Positions 53,500 to 64,000 of a stretch of 64,000 nucleotides of DNA are shown here, one piece after another; the first letter of the stretch is position 1; each line of letters starts with the position of its first letter. Below the pieces are notes generated by a model, which worked only from the letters and a program-made list of their open reading frames with translations, was not told where the DNA came from and made no database searches. Origin of the DNA: Chrysomallon squamiferum (Eukaryota; Mollusca; Gastropoda; Neomphalida; Peltospiridae); NCBI GenBank assembly GCA_012295275.1, contig CM022670.1, positions 4,048,264-4,112,263 on the forward strand. The letters run 5' to 3'. The position numbers were made by a program, and so were the translations under genes.

Positions 53500-53760
53500 A
53501 ATACCACCTGTTGTGGATTCTCATGTAGTTATTACAGTTATAAACAAAATTATGTCATCTAAATATACCTGTTGCTAATTGTCAATATATCTACTACAGC
53601 TAAAGGTGACACTAAATATAACCTCTTGATAATTGTCACATACATATAACAGTGTTATATGATACATGAATATTACAGATCAACCAAATATCATTTGGTG
53701 ATAATTACCATACACCTAACTATAATTAAAAGGTGACATGAAAGGAATATTTCACTTTTT
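53500..53760. repeat. Degenerate tandem repeat, about 55-70 base unit
   Basis: Variants of ATACCTGTTGCTAATTGTCA with a following CTACAGCTAAAGGTGACA recur about four times with heavy divergence. Confidence 0.4.
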
Positions 53761-54058
53761 AGTTATAGCCTGACATACAGATCTATGATATTAACTTCTG
53801 AGAAAAGGATTGTTGATACATGTAACATGTAAGTCTCTATAGTATCACTGAGTATATGATGTTAATGAAAACAGTTCTTTATCTTTATATAAAATAATTT
53901 TTATTTTATTTTTTTTATTTTTGATATGTGTATGTAAATATAATGATGCATACCTTTGAAGTTTATACTGCTTGATCAACAGCAACAAATATTACAGATT
54001 ATTAATACTAGTAAATGAACTTAAATATACAAAAATGAACTAAGAGAGTCAAATTATA

Positions 54059-54096
<38 letters not shown>

Positions 54097-55234
54097 TATT
54101 ATTATTATTACTATTTTGTTAAATAACATTATATTGTGATAAAGTTTTCTTGAAGTTAAAATTTGAATGTTTCATAATTATTCAAAATACATTTTCAGTT
54201 ATGGGTGTATGTGTATTTATGTGTATTTATGTGTATAATGTGGGCATATAGTTCTTTAGCTAGCATAAAATTACCAAAATTATTTTTAAATTCCAATTGG
54301 GCAGTTTAATGTTATTGTTGCAAGGCCAGTTATGTACATAATTAAAATATTTGTAAAATTTTAAACGTTTTTATTTTTTAAATCTCTAAATTTAAATTGC
54401 ATATAGTTCTAGAATGTTGATTCTGTCATTATCAAATCTTCATTATTATTAAATGAAATCTAGAAACCATTTAATGTAAAAATGTGTTTGGGATGTTTCA
54501 TTAAGCAAACATTTCATTTTTCATTAATTACAAAGAAATTGAAAATTCATCTTAGAAAATAACAACAGTGGGAATTTAGTTCAAAATTATGAATAATCAT
54601 TTAAATTAATAGTAACAATTTTAAGCAATATTTTAATTAAAAATGTACAGTATTTCTAACTTATATCTAAACTGATATTTAATTGAAATTTTTTTTTAAA
54701 AATTCTATAATTAGGAAATAGATAATTTTCAGATTTTTTTTAAAGTTACTTGGTATTTTAATATGTTTATGTATAATTCCGTGCAGCATGGCAATCTATT
54801 TTTTTTATTATTTATTGTTTTACTTTATTATTGCCTGTCTAGTGATATTCTTCAGGTGAGTGACAACTGTTAGTATACTCAGTTCTGAGGACAACTGTCT
54901 GGACAATGTCAGTAGAAGTACAGGTGTTAATTATGTCCATTCTGCCATGCTACAAGTTTATTATTAAATAGAATCCACCAGTCTCAGATATTCAAAATAT
55001 CTCTTGTACCTTTAACACACCTGTCCTATCATAATTTAATTAATTCAGACCAATTGTTATAAAGGAAAAAAAAGAAGTTTTTATTTAAAATAGATATGAA
55101 GTCATTATTGTGTCATAGCAGTCATGAATTACATGATGTTTTCTCATCAAGAGATCAAAGATCAAATCAAAAACCATTGTTATAGGTTTCTTATTTTTTT
55201 ACAGCATCTTCATTGCTTTAAGTTGTTTATTATT

Positions 55235-55269
<35 letters not shown>

Positions 55270-56026
55270 ATTAATTCAAATATTATTAAATCTTATTTAT
55301 TTATTTTTTATTAATATTATTTTTTTAAAAATAAAATAGTCATTTCAGTATCAAGGATTAGTGAATTTACTCAATGTGCCTTTCTGTGTAATGTATGATA
55401 CATAGTATTGGTCTGTTTTTGTTATTATTTTCCCTGAGATTATATTATTTATGTTGAAAATTACTGATCTGGAAAACAAAATTCTTAGAGTGTCATCCTG
55501 TACTAACAGGGCTTTGAGTATGTTTTGAACTACACATTACTTTTTTACATTTAGTGACTTTGACATAATCAAAATGGCAGAACCATAGATTGTATTCAAA
55601 AATCATGTAACCTTTAAAAATGAGACAACTGTAAACACATTGCTGATTAAAATGAGATGATGAGCAGTGGACATTTGGTATAAGTTTTCTATAAAATCTG
55701 AATAGTTCTATAGTGTGTTTTATGCAAGTTGTAATTTTGTTTTGTTTTTCCTTGATTTTATTATATTTAAAAATTTAAATCTTTTTTAAAAAAATTGTTT
55801 TTCCCGGTCTTGGTATTGTGTTTATTACGAATATTAATTATTCTGTGTAACCGGAATTGTTTTTAGGATCTGAAATATCAACTCCACAACTTACACATTT
55901 ATTTTTTTTTTTTTTAAAAAAAATTTTTTTTTTTTTTTTTTTTTGAACTTTTAAAATTGATATTTAAGAAATTATTCTAATTAATATGTATGTACTGTTA
56001 TTCAGTATATATATGCAGTTGTGAAT

Positions 56027-56057
<31 letters not shown>

Positions 56058-58933
56058 GTAAATGAGCAAGAAAATCACAAATGTGTTTTGAATAATGATA
56101 TTATGTACATAGAACCAGTAAGTAATCTTGTAAATAGTAAAAGCAGCTGGTATTTGGCTTACCCATCTTGTATAGCTCTTTTGTGTATAGGTATTTAACA
56201 CGAGCCCCACACGAGGTCACTCAGGTTGGCAGAGCACTGTTTAAATGTAACATTTATATATTTTGCATAAAATGATGTATATTACACATACAACTGGTGT
56301 TGTTGTTTTTATTTTTTTTTATTGCTAGTTTAATATATATATATATCAAAATAAGTAAAGTATTGGGGGAGTTTTATTGTCAGATTTTTTTCTTATAGTT
56401 ACGTGACAAAAAGCTTCAGGGAGTGGATTTATCAAAGGTTTAAAAGAAACAGAAAGAATGTGTGTGTTCCATTTGGGTGAATGCTGCATTGATGTATCAA
56501 AAGACAGGAAACATGTTTTTTTTTATTTAAATGAATAAATAATAATATATTATTACTATTCAGTAGATTTGAAATGATGTTGATCTGAATTTTGATTAAT
56601 ATATTTTTTTTTTTTTTTTTTTAGTCACCATATTAAGTAATTTAGTTTCTAATTTTTTTTTATTCCTTATGATTACAAAGTCCAAATTAATTAAATAAAA
56701 CACATCCTAAAAGTCTTACATAACCAATTCAGTTGTAAGCTGAATAAAACATAAGTGAGTTTTGTCAGTACAAACTCAATACTGATACATTATATCGTTT
56801 CAATCCCTATTCAAAATACCACAAGTTCCCATCTCACTTTTTACAACTTCTTGTTTATTTTGTGTTTGCATCAAAGCATCAGTGTGCTTGTTAGAGGCAT
56901 GCACATAATTTTAAATAACCTTTGCTACTGCTTGAAAAAGAAACGTCATGGATGAGAGGTAATTGGATTAATGTAAATGTCACAACAAGCCTAGTAGCAT
57001 GGAAAATTTGATTCCATGCTGGGGAAATTTATTACTTTCCTGCTGTGAAACCCTATCATTAAATAACACTTACATGCTTCAGTTTATTGTACACAATTAA
57101 TATTCTGGCATTATCTCTTTATGATCTGATCTCTGTGACAACTGTATTATTATTAAATGTTGTTAAAACATCTGAGTGGCCAGGCTTCTTTCTCTTCATG
57201 AACAGTTACACCTTGTACAGGTGTTAAAATGATTGCTGCTAATAAAACTGATCTAAAAACATGAATGTAAAACTTACTGTTAAACCTGTAATATAGACAG
57301 AAGACACTTCCAAGGGTTCATTATGTTAAGAAATTTCTTGTTACAAAGCATTTGTTGCAAAAAGGATAGTTTAGCCTATACATCTGAAACAAAAATCCAG
57401 TATAGCATAAAATTTTGATGTAAAATATTTCTTGCTTAAAATTAAATTTAAATTTGTGAAACTGTTGAATGAATTAATGAAGACAGATCAAATTATTAAT
57501 TTAATCAATATTTCATCCACAATTTATCAATCCTTTTGATTTGCATTAAGTTATTTCAGATTCAAAAATATGTGGTATATGTTCTGTCTGTAATAATGAA
57601 AAAGACCCACAAGTTTTCCTTAAAGATTGTATTTTATAAATAATAGTGTTTTAATATTGAGTAGCTGAAGACAAAAAATCAGTAAATTAGGCAAAGTTAT
57701 TATACAAAATAAATATTAACTTGATTTATCTATTTATGTCTGTGTGTCTGTCTTTTTTTGTCTTTTTTTTTTTTTTTAAACAGATGTAATATTGAGAATC
57801 ACTGGAAATTTTAAACATAATTTTAATTTTGGTCCAGTAGCTAGGAGTTGTCTGTTAGAAGAAAAAAACAACAACAAAACAAAACAATTTCATACAAATC
57901 TTTCTTGTAACAAAAATACCAACAAAAATTATTGCATAGCTTTTTATTTAAATCAAAATAGAATCCTCATTTATTAAAATCAGTAACACAGACTGAATAT
58001 TAAATATGCTTTTAAGAAATAAAATTTGGTTTAGAAAATATGTGGAGATTATAAAAGTGCTTTCACAGAGAACAATCTGAGAAATGTGATAGGAATTTAT
58101 AGCCAGCTATACTCACAGCAAAATATAAAAATGAATTAATAAAAAAAAATAATAAATGAAAAATAAATAAATAAATAGGAAAAAATATAATTAGGGTAAT
58201 TTTCATAAATATAAAATACTTATTTTTGTTGAATATTTCAGATAATAACTGCAAATTATTAGCATGTATATTGTATATGTATCTAATAAATCTGAAAAAA
58301 TATATAAAAATTAATCTTTTTAAAACAATAAATTTTTATAATTGTTCATAATTGTAAAAAATATTCAAAATGAAAAATATTTTGTAGCAATCTACAGAAC
58401 TGCTAAAAATTTTTTATAAATAATAAAATAAGTAAGTCATGAATTAAAATGGTTTATAATGATTATAATTATTATTATTATTATTAATACAGTTGTTATT
58501 ATCTAGGAAATACTGAATGACATTAATTAGTGTAAATCATAAAATATGGGTGAAATATGCTACTGTTTTTTTAGTTTTTTAATATTTGATTGGTTTACCT
58601 CACTCAAATGTTAAATGACCAGTATGTCACTGATGTGGGATTTGTTAAATTTTAAGCTCACCAATATTGTATGATTTACCAAAGCTTAGCTGTTATTAAA
58701 AACAATATTTTCTATCAGAAACACACTTGTCAGGTTTTAAATAGATGAGAAGTATCACAGCTGAGCTGAAGGCTGTGAAAGTAAAGAATAATGACATTTT
58801 CATTTAGATTAAAATTTAATGAAATTGCACTGAAACACATGAAAGAGCAAACACCTTTAAAAGAAATATTGAAAAAAAAAATCCTATAAAATTGTAGTAA
58901 AGAATGTAATGTATAAAAATATATATTTGTGCA

Positions 58934-58937
<4 letters not shown>

Positions 58938-58992
<55 letters not shown>

Positions 58993-59544
58993 TAACAGTT
59001 AAAATATAAACATTTTCTTAATTTTTGTAATACAATAACTGTTTGTTATGCCAGTAACAAATACATTATGTCAAAACAAATTATACAGAAACCAAAAAGA
59101 TGACAAAATATAGGAGTGCAGAAAAGAAACAAGTGAATTTAAAAATTATCTGAAATTAACCAGTGCATTGTATTATGACATAGCCAGTAACAGTTAAACA
59201 ATAAATTCAAATCTTACAATACTAAACTAAACTGTCTTAGTTCAACTTATGCACATGATCATTAGATTATCCTATTAGATAAAGCAACAAAATAAAACTT
59301 CAACATAAACACAAAATCAAAATAAGTGTATTTGTACATCCTTTGCTAATACTGAAAGAACCCACATTCAAACTAGAGTTTCTGTTTAATATACTTTTCT
59401 AAGAACCTCACTACCAACCCCAGTTTCATATATTACAGGCATAAATATTGTTATAGAAAAAATATATTATCTTTAAAATATGCTTAATTAATAAAATATA
59501 GACATTAGATATATTAATAAGAAAATAACAAAATGAAACAAATA

Positions 59545-59583
<39 letters not shown>

Positions 59584-59586
59584 CTG

Positions 59587-59634
<48 letters not shown>
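58938..59634. repeat. (TG)n and (TA)n microsatellites
   Basis: (TG)n at 58938-58991, (TA)n at 59546-59577 and (TG)n at 59590-59634, in otherwise AT-rich intergenic DNA. Confidence 0.9.
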
Positions 59635-59636
<2 letters not shown>

Positions 59637-59814
59637 GGATTTGAGTATGTGTATATATCACATTTCTATATTGTCATTTGTGTGTATTTCTTACTAAATA
59701 AAGGATCCACTTTAATCAACTTAGAAATTATCTCCTAAAAACCAACACTACTTCCTTGACAAAAGCAATAATATTAATATTACTTTTATAAAATAACATT
59801 TAGTTGTATCAGAG

Positions 59815-60031
59815 TTATTTTTAAACTATGTCTACTTTACTAATTTAAAAAGAGATTAAAAAGAAAGTAAATTTCCCAAAAGCCATAAGCTTTAAACAGA
59901 ACATTTCTATAAAGCCAGTAACATTTACTCATATCATTATTTTTAAACTGTGTCTGTATTACTAATTTAAAAACAGTAAGGAAAAAAAAAAAGTAAATTT
60001 ATCAAAAGCCATAGAAAATTTCTATAAAGCC
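59815..60031. repeat. Tandem duplication, offset 122 bases
   Basis: TTATTTTTAAACT, TTACTAATTTAAAAA, AAGTAAATTT, CAAAAGCCATA and TTTCTATAAAGCC recur in order from 59815 and 59937. The second copy lacks a piece near AAGCTTTAAACAG. Confidence 0.75.
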
Positions 60032-61161
60032 CAGAGACTAATAGATTTTCATAGAAGAACATAAAAATACAGAATTTTTTAATTTATTCTGCTAATTAAT
60101 ACTGATAAGGAAAAGGTCAGACATTAACATATTACTAACTGGTTTCAAACCAGAAAAGTAAATTCCTGTTTACTAACAAAGAATTTAACAATTATTCAAT
60201 TAATAATTAACATTGTTAGTAGTAAATGTTCTCCAAATTCAAACCATTGCATGTAAGCACCATTTTCTAATAAATAATGCAAAAGGCACAAAGAAGATTT
60301 GAACCTGAAACCTTCTGTGTAACAGCAAAATGACAGTGTAAAGTTTAAAAAAGAGTTTTTTGTTTCAGAATTATGATATATAAAATAAAAGAGAAAATGT
60401 GGAAAAATAGATTAGTTAAAAATATATGTGTTAAAATATATATTTCAAGTGAACAAGAAAAAGAAATAATGTAAATGAAAATAGCAAAATATATTTTAAA
60501 TAATCAGTTAATTCAAATTGCACTTTGTAATCCCAGATTTCTAAGCAATCTAATATTATTTTAAATTTTAAATTAACTGAAAGTGTTTGTGGTGGAACAA
60601 ATAGCCTAAATACATTTTAAAAACAGCACATACTTTCATCTATTTGTTTATGTTCACCAACCTTTATTAACAATAAAGAATGACAATAAAATAAGTCATC
60701 GTAGGTGTACAAATCTATGCACACACACACATGGATGCAAATATACACATTTATTTGTATAAATCTGTCATCTCTCCTTTTTTTCATGATGTAACTGCAT
60801 ATAAAACTAAAAAATTTTCCACCTCTTTTTCATCAAAATATTCCTTAACATTTTTATTATTACGAAGGCTGATGTTTATTAATATAAAAAAATGAAATTT
60901 TTTTTTTTTAATAAAGTATTTAAATATGTTATTAGGCCATTTGTTTACACCAGCAGTACACTATAATTTCATAATCAGAAACGTAACAATAACATAACAA
61001 ATTGTAGATTCTAAGCTTGGTTCAGAACTTTTTGGAGATTCACATCTAAATAAATTGTTGGAATAATTTTTAGCATGATTGATGTTCCAAAAACTATTAT
61101 AGAAACTTTAACGACAGCTTGAAAATTAATATAATACTTTGGCCATTATTTAACAAATAGT

Positions 61162-61322
61162 GAATTACCACATTTCCAAAAAATTGAGAATATAAGTGAA
61201 TTTCCACATTTCAAACATTTGTAGATGTACTTGAATTTGCACATTTAAAAGTTTTGTACACTGGTGATTATTTGTGCGAATATTCACACAAAGATTCCAC
61301 ATTTAAAGAATCTACACACTGA
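61162..61322. repeat. Short degenerate tandem repeat, about 35-base unit
   Basis: GAATTACCACATTTCC (61162), GAATTTCCACATTTCA (61198), GAATTTGCACATTTAA (61233) and GATTCCACATTTAAAG (61293). It lies just past the SH3D19-like stop, probably in the 3' UTR. Confidence 0.6.
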
Positions 61323-61335
61323 GAGGATTCTTGAC

Positions 61336-61449
61336 TTAGATAATTTCAACAAAGCTGGCAGGAAACATTCCACGCTTGCCATTCAGGATTCCATACTGCC
61401 AGTCAGAATCTGCAGAAATGTGTTCTCCCAGAATTATAACATCACCTTT
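61336..61449 (-). CDS. SH3D19-like: SH3D19-like exon D2: end of last SH3 and stop
   Basis: Reads KGDVIILGEHISADSDWQYG then GMFPASFVEII and TAA (61338-61336). It completes SH3-D, and the protein ends right at the domain edge as in SH3D19. Acceptor TTTCAG. Confidence 0.87.
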   Translation of the reverse strand, partial: KGDVIILGEHISADSDWQYGILNGKRGMFPASFVEII

Positions 61450-63682
61450 CTGAAATTACCAAATAAATATGTATTAATTTATCCACATTTCTCTACCCCA
61501 AAAAAGTAATAATTAGATAGAAACAGAGAAAAGACACCAAATGCTGAATATTTATCACAGATGTGTGTTTGACTTTTCTAATGTTTTAGTCTCCTATGAA
61601 TCAAAATGAATAAATAGTTTTATTATGTCTCCAGCCTGGATAGAATACCCTGGTACTTAAATATTTTTTATATCTGACTTTTTTCTATTTTTATTAAAAA
61701 TATATTTGTGTTCAGTTCTTAAACTGATGTACTGGTTTTTAATTCATATGATGTATTCTAATTCTGACACATCAAATGAATCAAAAAAAAAAAAAAAAAA
61801 AAGTCTGGTTTACTACAAACCTTAAATGTCAGCTCTTCTGACCTTTCACCCTCAAAGTCGAAGAGTGCTCTCCCCTCTATGTTCACTGGTAACAGATGAT
61901 CAGGTGCTGAGTAACCAGATGAGTTAGATTCTGTGTAACCAGTCGAGTCAGATGCTTTTGAATCAGGGGTAGATAATTCAGCAGGTTTTTCTGAAAGTAT
62001 TGGAATACTTAAATTTTTTGAAACATTTTACTGATTATATTTTTGTGTAATTTAACATAATGAAACAAATACAAAATAAACATAACAATATAACAATAAG
62101 TTAACATAACAGTAATAATACTGTTACAATTATACTTCAATAACAGTAACTCATTTGCCTTTCAGATTGTGATTTAAGGGGGAGAATACTGCAGAAAGAT
62201 TCCCCATGTTCTCAAGAATAAGTTTTTCTTACCAGTAATAATAAATAAATAAAATCATAGTATTAAAATTAACAGGTTGTGGCAGTTCTGTAGAAACATT
62301 TTAAGATTCATACGTCAACATTTACCTGGCAGATCTACATTTATGTCGGCAAAAGTTGCAGGAAAGATTCCTACATTCCCACGAACCCTTCCCTTGTACC
62401 AGTCTTTTCCAACATGCTCCAAAAGCTCAATTCTGTCTCCTTCTTGAAATGAAAGGTCTCCTTCCTGTTCTCCTTCAAAGTCATGCAAAGCCGTAGCAAA
62501 TGGTTGGCCTCCTGAATCAGTGTCATCTGAAGATTTATGTTCATCTCTGGTCTACATAAACAAATAAAAATATTTTAAAAATCTCCCAACTTGAAGAGAA
62601 ATTAAAAATTCAACTTATATGAAATGTTTTATTATTATTATTTTCATTTTTTTTCATTGACATATAGTAAGTGGATGAACATCTCTAAAGACAAAATATT
62701 TTTTCAAAGTAAGATTAAACAATATTGTCTAAATTTAATTTTTTAATGATTCAAACTTTCAAAATATTATTTTGAAGAAAATATTTTTTTGAGAGATTTT
62801 ATTTATTTTTTATTTTATTTTTTTTTAAATTAAAAATTAAATTACCTCTTGTTCCTGAATCAAATCTGTTGGGGGTTCATAGTCAGGAAGTTCTGGGGGT
62901 AAAGGGGAGGTAACTAGGCTAGCAGGAAATTTGCCCTCTCTAGTGTTTGTCTCTCCTATCAGCCATTCTGAATCAAAACGACCAAGCAGCTTTATTGTGT
63001 CTCCTGCCTGCATAAAAAAACATCAGAACTAAAAACTGATTTCTGATAAAAGAAAAAAAGAGTGTAACACAAGTTATTAGAAACTTTCTATTGTTGAAAA
63101 TATGACAGTCCAAAAAAAAAAAAAAAACCGAAGAAGGTGAAAAAGTTTGTAAAATATATTTATTTTCTATTTATTAATTTTTTAACTTGTTTAAAAATGT
63201 TAAAGGTATTTTATATATATATATTTTTTACTTGTTTAAAATAAATAAATAAATAAATAAATATATATATATATATAAATAAAATGAAATAACGAAACAA
63301 AAAACATATGAAAAAGTAAGTAAACATTATTTACCTTAAATGAAAGCTCTTCTTCATCTTTTCCAATGTAATCTGTCTCCATGGTTATGAAGAAGCTGTC
63401 AGGTCGGTAGGCATCATCGGGAAGCGGTTCTATTATGTCGACAAAAGCGATGGGAAAAATCCCTTCTTTCCCATTGAGTTCACCTCTCATCCAGTCACAG
63501 CCCATTGTAGATATCAGTCGAATCACATCGTCTTCCTCGAAGGACAGATCCTCTTTTCCTTCACCCTCAAAGTCAAATCGAGCAATGCAGCGAGGTCCAG
63601 ACGTCACTGATGTTTTGGCAGGACTGGAAGACAGAGTTGATTCAGGGGATTCAACAAACTGAGCACATGCTTCATCTGTCAT
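61336..63682 (-). CDS. SH3D19-like: Multi-SH3 adaptor, SH3D19-like, 3' part (five last coding exons)
   Basis: Reading right to left, five exons (63682-63335, 63007-62846, 62551-62326, 61990-61821, 61449-61336) join in frame to 339 residues plus stop. They contain four SH3 domains at about 30-89, 97-155, 187-245 and 282-339. The first (GPRCIARFDF to GIFPIAFV) is close to an SH3 of vertebrate SH3D19, an endophilin- and ADAM-binding adaptor (family knowledge). SH3 domains B and D share an intron at the same place, right after the ELSFK/ELTFK strand. The first exon begins at an acceptor, so its ATG is probably internal and the gene continues past position 64000. Other multi-SH3 adaptors are possible but fit less well. 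Confidence 0.87.
61568..61635 (-). pseudogene. Decayed SH3 half-exon (relic of exon B type)
   Basis: Directly after an intact acceptor (CTATCCAG) the sequence reads GCTGGAGACATAATAAAACT, resembling exon B (GCAGGAGACACAATAAAGCT). The first 39 bases match exon B at 31 positions. A 10-base gap then removes the Trp codon region, giving AGDIIKLFIHFDS followed by a stop. Similarity continues weakly to 61568. It lies between exons D1 and D2, exactly where a half-SH3 exon would be spliced. Using it would truncate the last SH3. Confidence 0.75.
61821..61990 (-). CDS. SH3D19-like: SH3D19-like exon D1: linker and first half of last SH3
   Basis: 57 codons. A Ser-rich linker with STGY/SSGY is followed by GRALFDFEGERSEELTFK, the first half of SH3-D. 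Acceptor TTTCAG, donor GTTTGT, phase 0. Confidence 0.87.
62183..62236 (-). pseudogene. Possible second SH3 exon fragment, very decayed
   Basis: On the minus strand ACTGGTAAGAAAAAC, then GGGGAATCTTTCTGCA, parallels exon C (ACTGGTACAAGG, then AGGAATCTTTCCTGCA) with nearly equal spacing (about 30 bases) between the Trp and GIFP positions. One base is missing in the GIFP codons. Shorter and weaker than the relic at 61.6 kb, so chance resemblance is possible. Confidence 0.35.
62326..62551 (-). CDS. SH3D19-like: SH3D19-like exon C: complete SH3
   Basis: Encodes a Ser/Asp linker then SH3-C from FATALHDFEGEQEGDLSF through DWYKGRV and GIFPATFAD. No intron interrupts this SH3, unlike B and D. Acceptor ATGTAG, donor GTAAAT, one base of the next codon left. 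Confidence 0.88.
62846..63007 (-). CDS. SH3D19-like: SH3D19-like exon B: second half of SH3-B
   Basis: 54 codons, phase 0 at both ends. AGDTIKLLGRFDSEWLIGE then GKFPASLV completes SH3-B, followed by a proline/acid linker PLPPELPDYEPP. Acceptor ATGCAG, donor GTAATT. A decayed copy of this exon lies at 61568-61635. Confidence 0.88.
63335..63682 (-). CDS. SH3D19-like: SH3D19-like exon A: one full SH3 and first half of the next
   Basis: 116 codons. Starts after TTTTTAG at ATGACAGATGAAGC. SH3-A has ARFDF, W64 in DWMRGEL and GIFP. SH3-B begins FFITMETDYIG and stops at EELSFK, with donor GTAAAT. Whether the ATG is the true start depends on unseen upstream exons; the acceptor suggests not. Confidence 0.88.
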
Positions 63683-64000
63683 CTAAAAACATGAAACACA
63701 ATTAAGTATTACGTTAAAAACCGAAATGGTAAAAATGTCCAGTAATATATATATAGGTTAATATATATACTGATATTATTTTTTTGTCATCTTTTTAAAA
63801 TCTTTTTCCCCTTTTTTTTTAAATTTCTTTGTCTCTCTGTGTTTATGAATATGTACATATTTAGGTAGAGAGCTAGACACTAGGTATACAGACAGGTGGA
63901 CAGATACAGAAAAAGGAAGATAGATTAAGAGATAGAGAGTCAGAGTCAAACAAAAAGACCTATATAAAAGCAAGAATATTTTAATTTTTATCATTCATCC

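Larger units (their letters stand above)
50461..61160. other. Intergenic / 3' flanking region between two tail-to-tail genes
   Basis: No coding exon was recognised. It holds poly-T and poly-A runs (51697-51720, 51787-51804, 55239-55267, 56029-56057), a (TTA)n block at about 54058-54116, (TG)n at 58938-58991 and 59590-59634, (TA)n at 59546-59577, and several degenerate tandem repeats listed separately. The leftward part of 60-61.3 kb is probably the 3' UTR of the minus-strand SH3 gene. TTTATT at 60663-60668 is one possible poly(A) signal for it. Confidence 0.5.

Noticed and set aside
60285-60345. tRNA-like T-arm (GGTTCAAATC on the minus strand)
   Set aside because: No matching acceptor stem, D arm or anticodon stem could be folded around it.
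61264-61509. Plus-strand 81-codon frame
   Set aside because: Antisense of SH3D19-like exon D2 and its flanks.
63435-63662. Plus-strand 75-codon frame
   Set aside because: It is the antisense of the SH3-A exon, whose minus-strand translation is a clear SH3 domain.

Overview
This is a eukaryotic genome window with spliced genes, very AT-rich introns and dense microsatellites. The best guess is a mollusc, probably a gastropod. Two things point there: the proteins look like lophotrochozoan members of animal families, and several decayed SINEs share a core (AAAGATCCCTTGCTGCTAAT, tail TGTTGAGTATGTC) that I recall from mollusc genomes. No bacterial-style genes, CRISPR arrays, rRNAs or convincing tRNAs are present.

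Positions 4450-49208 (+) hold a complete WWC-family gene (KIBRA, the Hippo-pathway scaffold). I rebuilt it by hand as 24 coding exons. All 23 junctions keep frame, and the joined reading frame is 3801 nt (1266 residues plus stop). Domain order is WW1, atypical WW2, coiled coils, Ser/Leu-rich hinge, C2, acidic and His-rich segments, aPKC-binding-like motif, and a C-terminal coiled coil ending in a PDZ-ligand-like GEEV. Intron 21 is a GC-AG intron. A TATA-less promoter candidate (inverted CCAAT box, E-box) and two short uORFs precede the start codon.

Positions 61336-63682 (-) hold the last five coding exons of a multi-SH3 gene closest to SH3D19. Four SH3 domains are readable, and the 5' part lies beyond the window. 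Its introns contain at least one decayed SH3 half-exon and probably a second. The two genes face each other tail to tail across about 12.1 kb of 3' UTR and intergenic DNA.

The rest is intron and intergenic sequence: long (CT)n/(GA)n, (TG)n, (TA)n and (TTA)n tracts; a 1.1-kb minisatellite with higher-order structure in intron 1; several smaller degenerate tandem repeats; four old SINE copies; and a roughly 300-bp dispersed repeat carrying microsatellites inside and at its end, present in introns 4 and 14 in opposite orientation. I see no undescribed gene system. The most novel items are the SH3 exon relics, the microsatellite-bearing inverted repeat, the nested minisatellite, and a microsatellite that serves as the polypyrimidine tract of exon 23.
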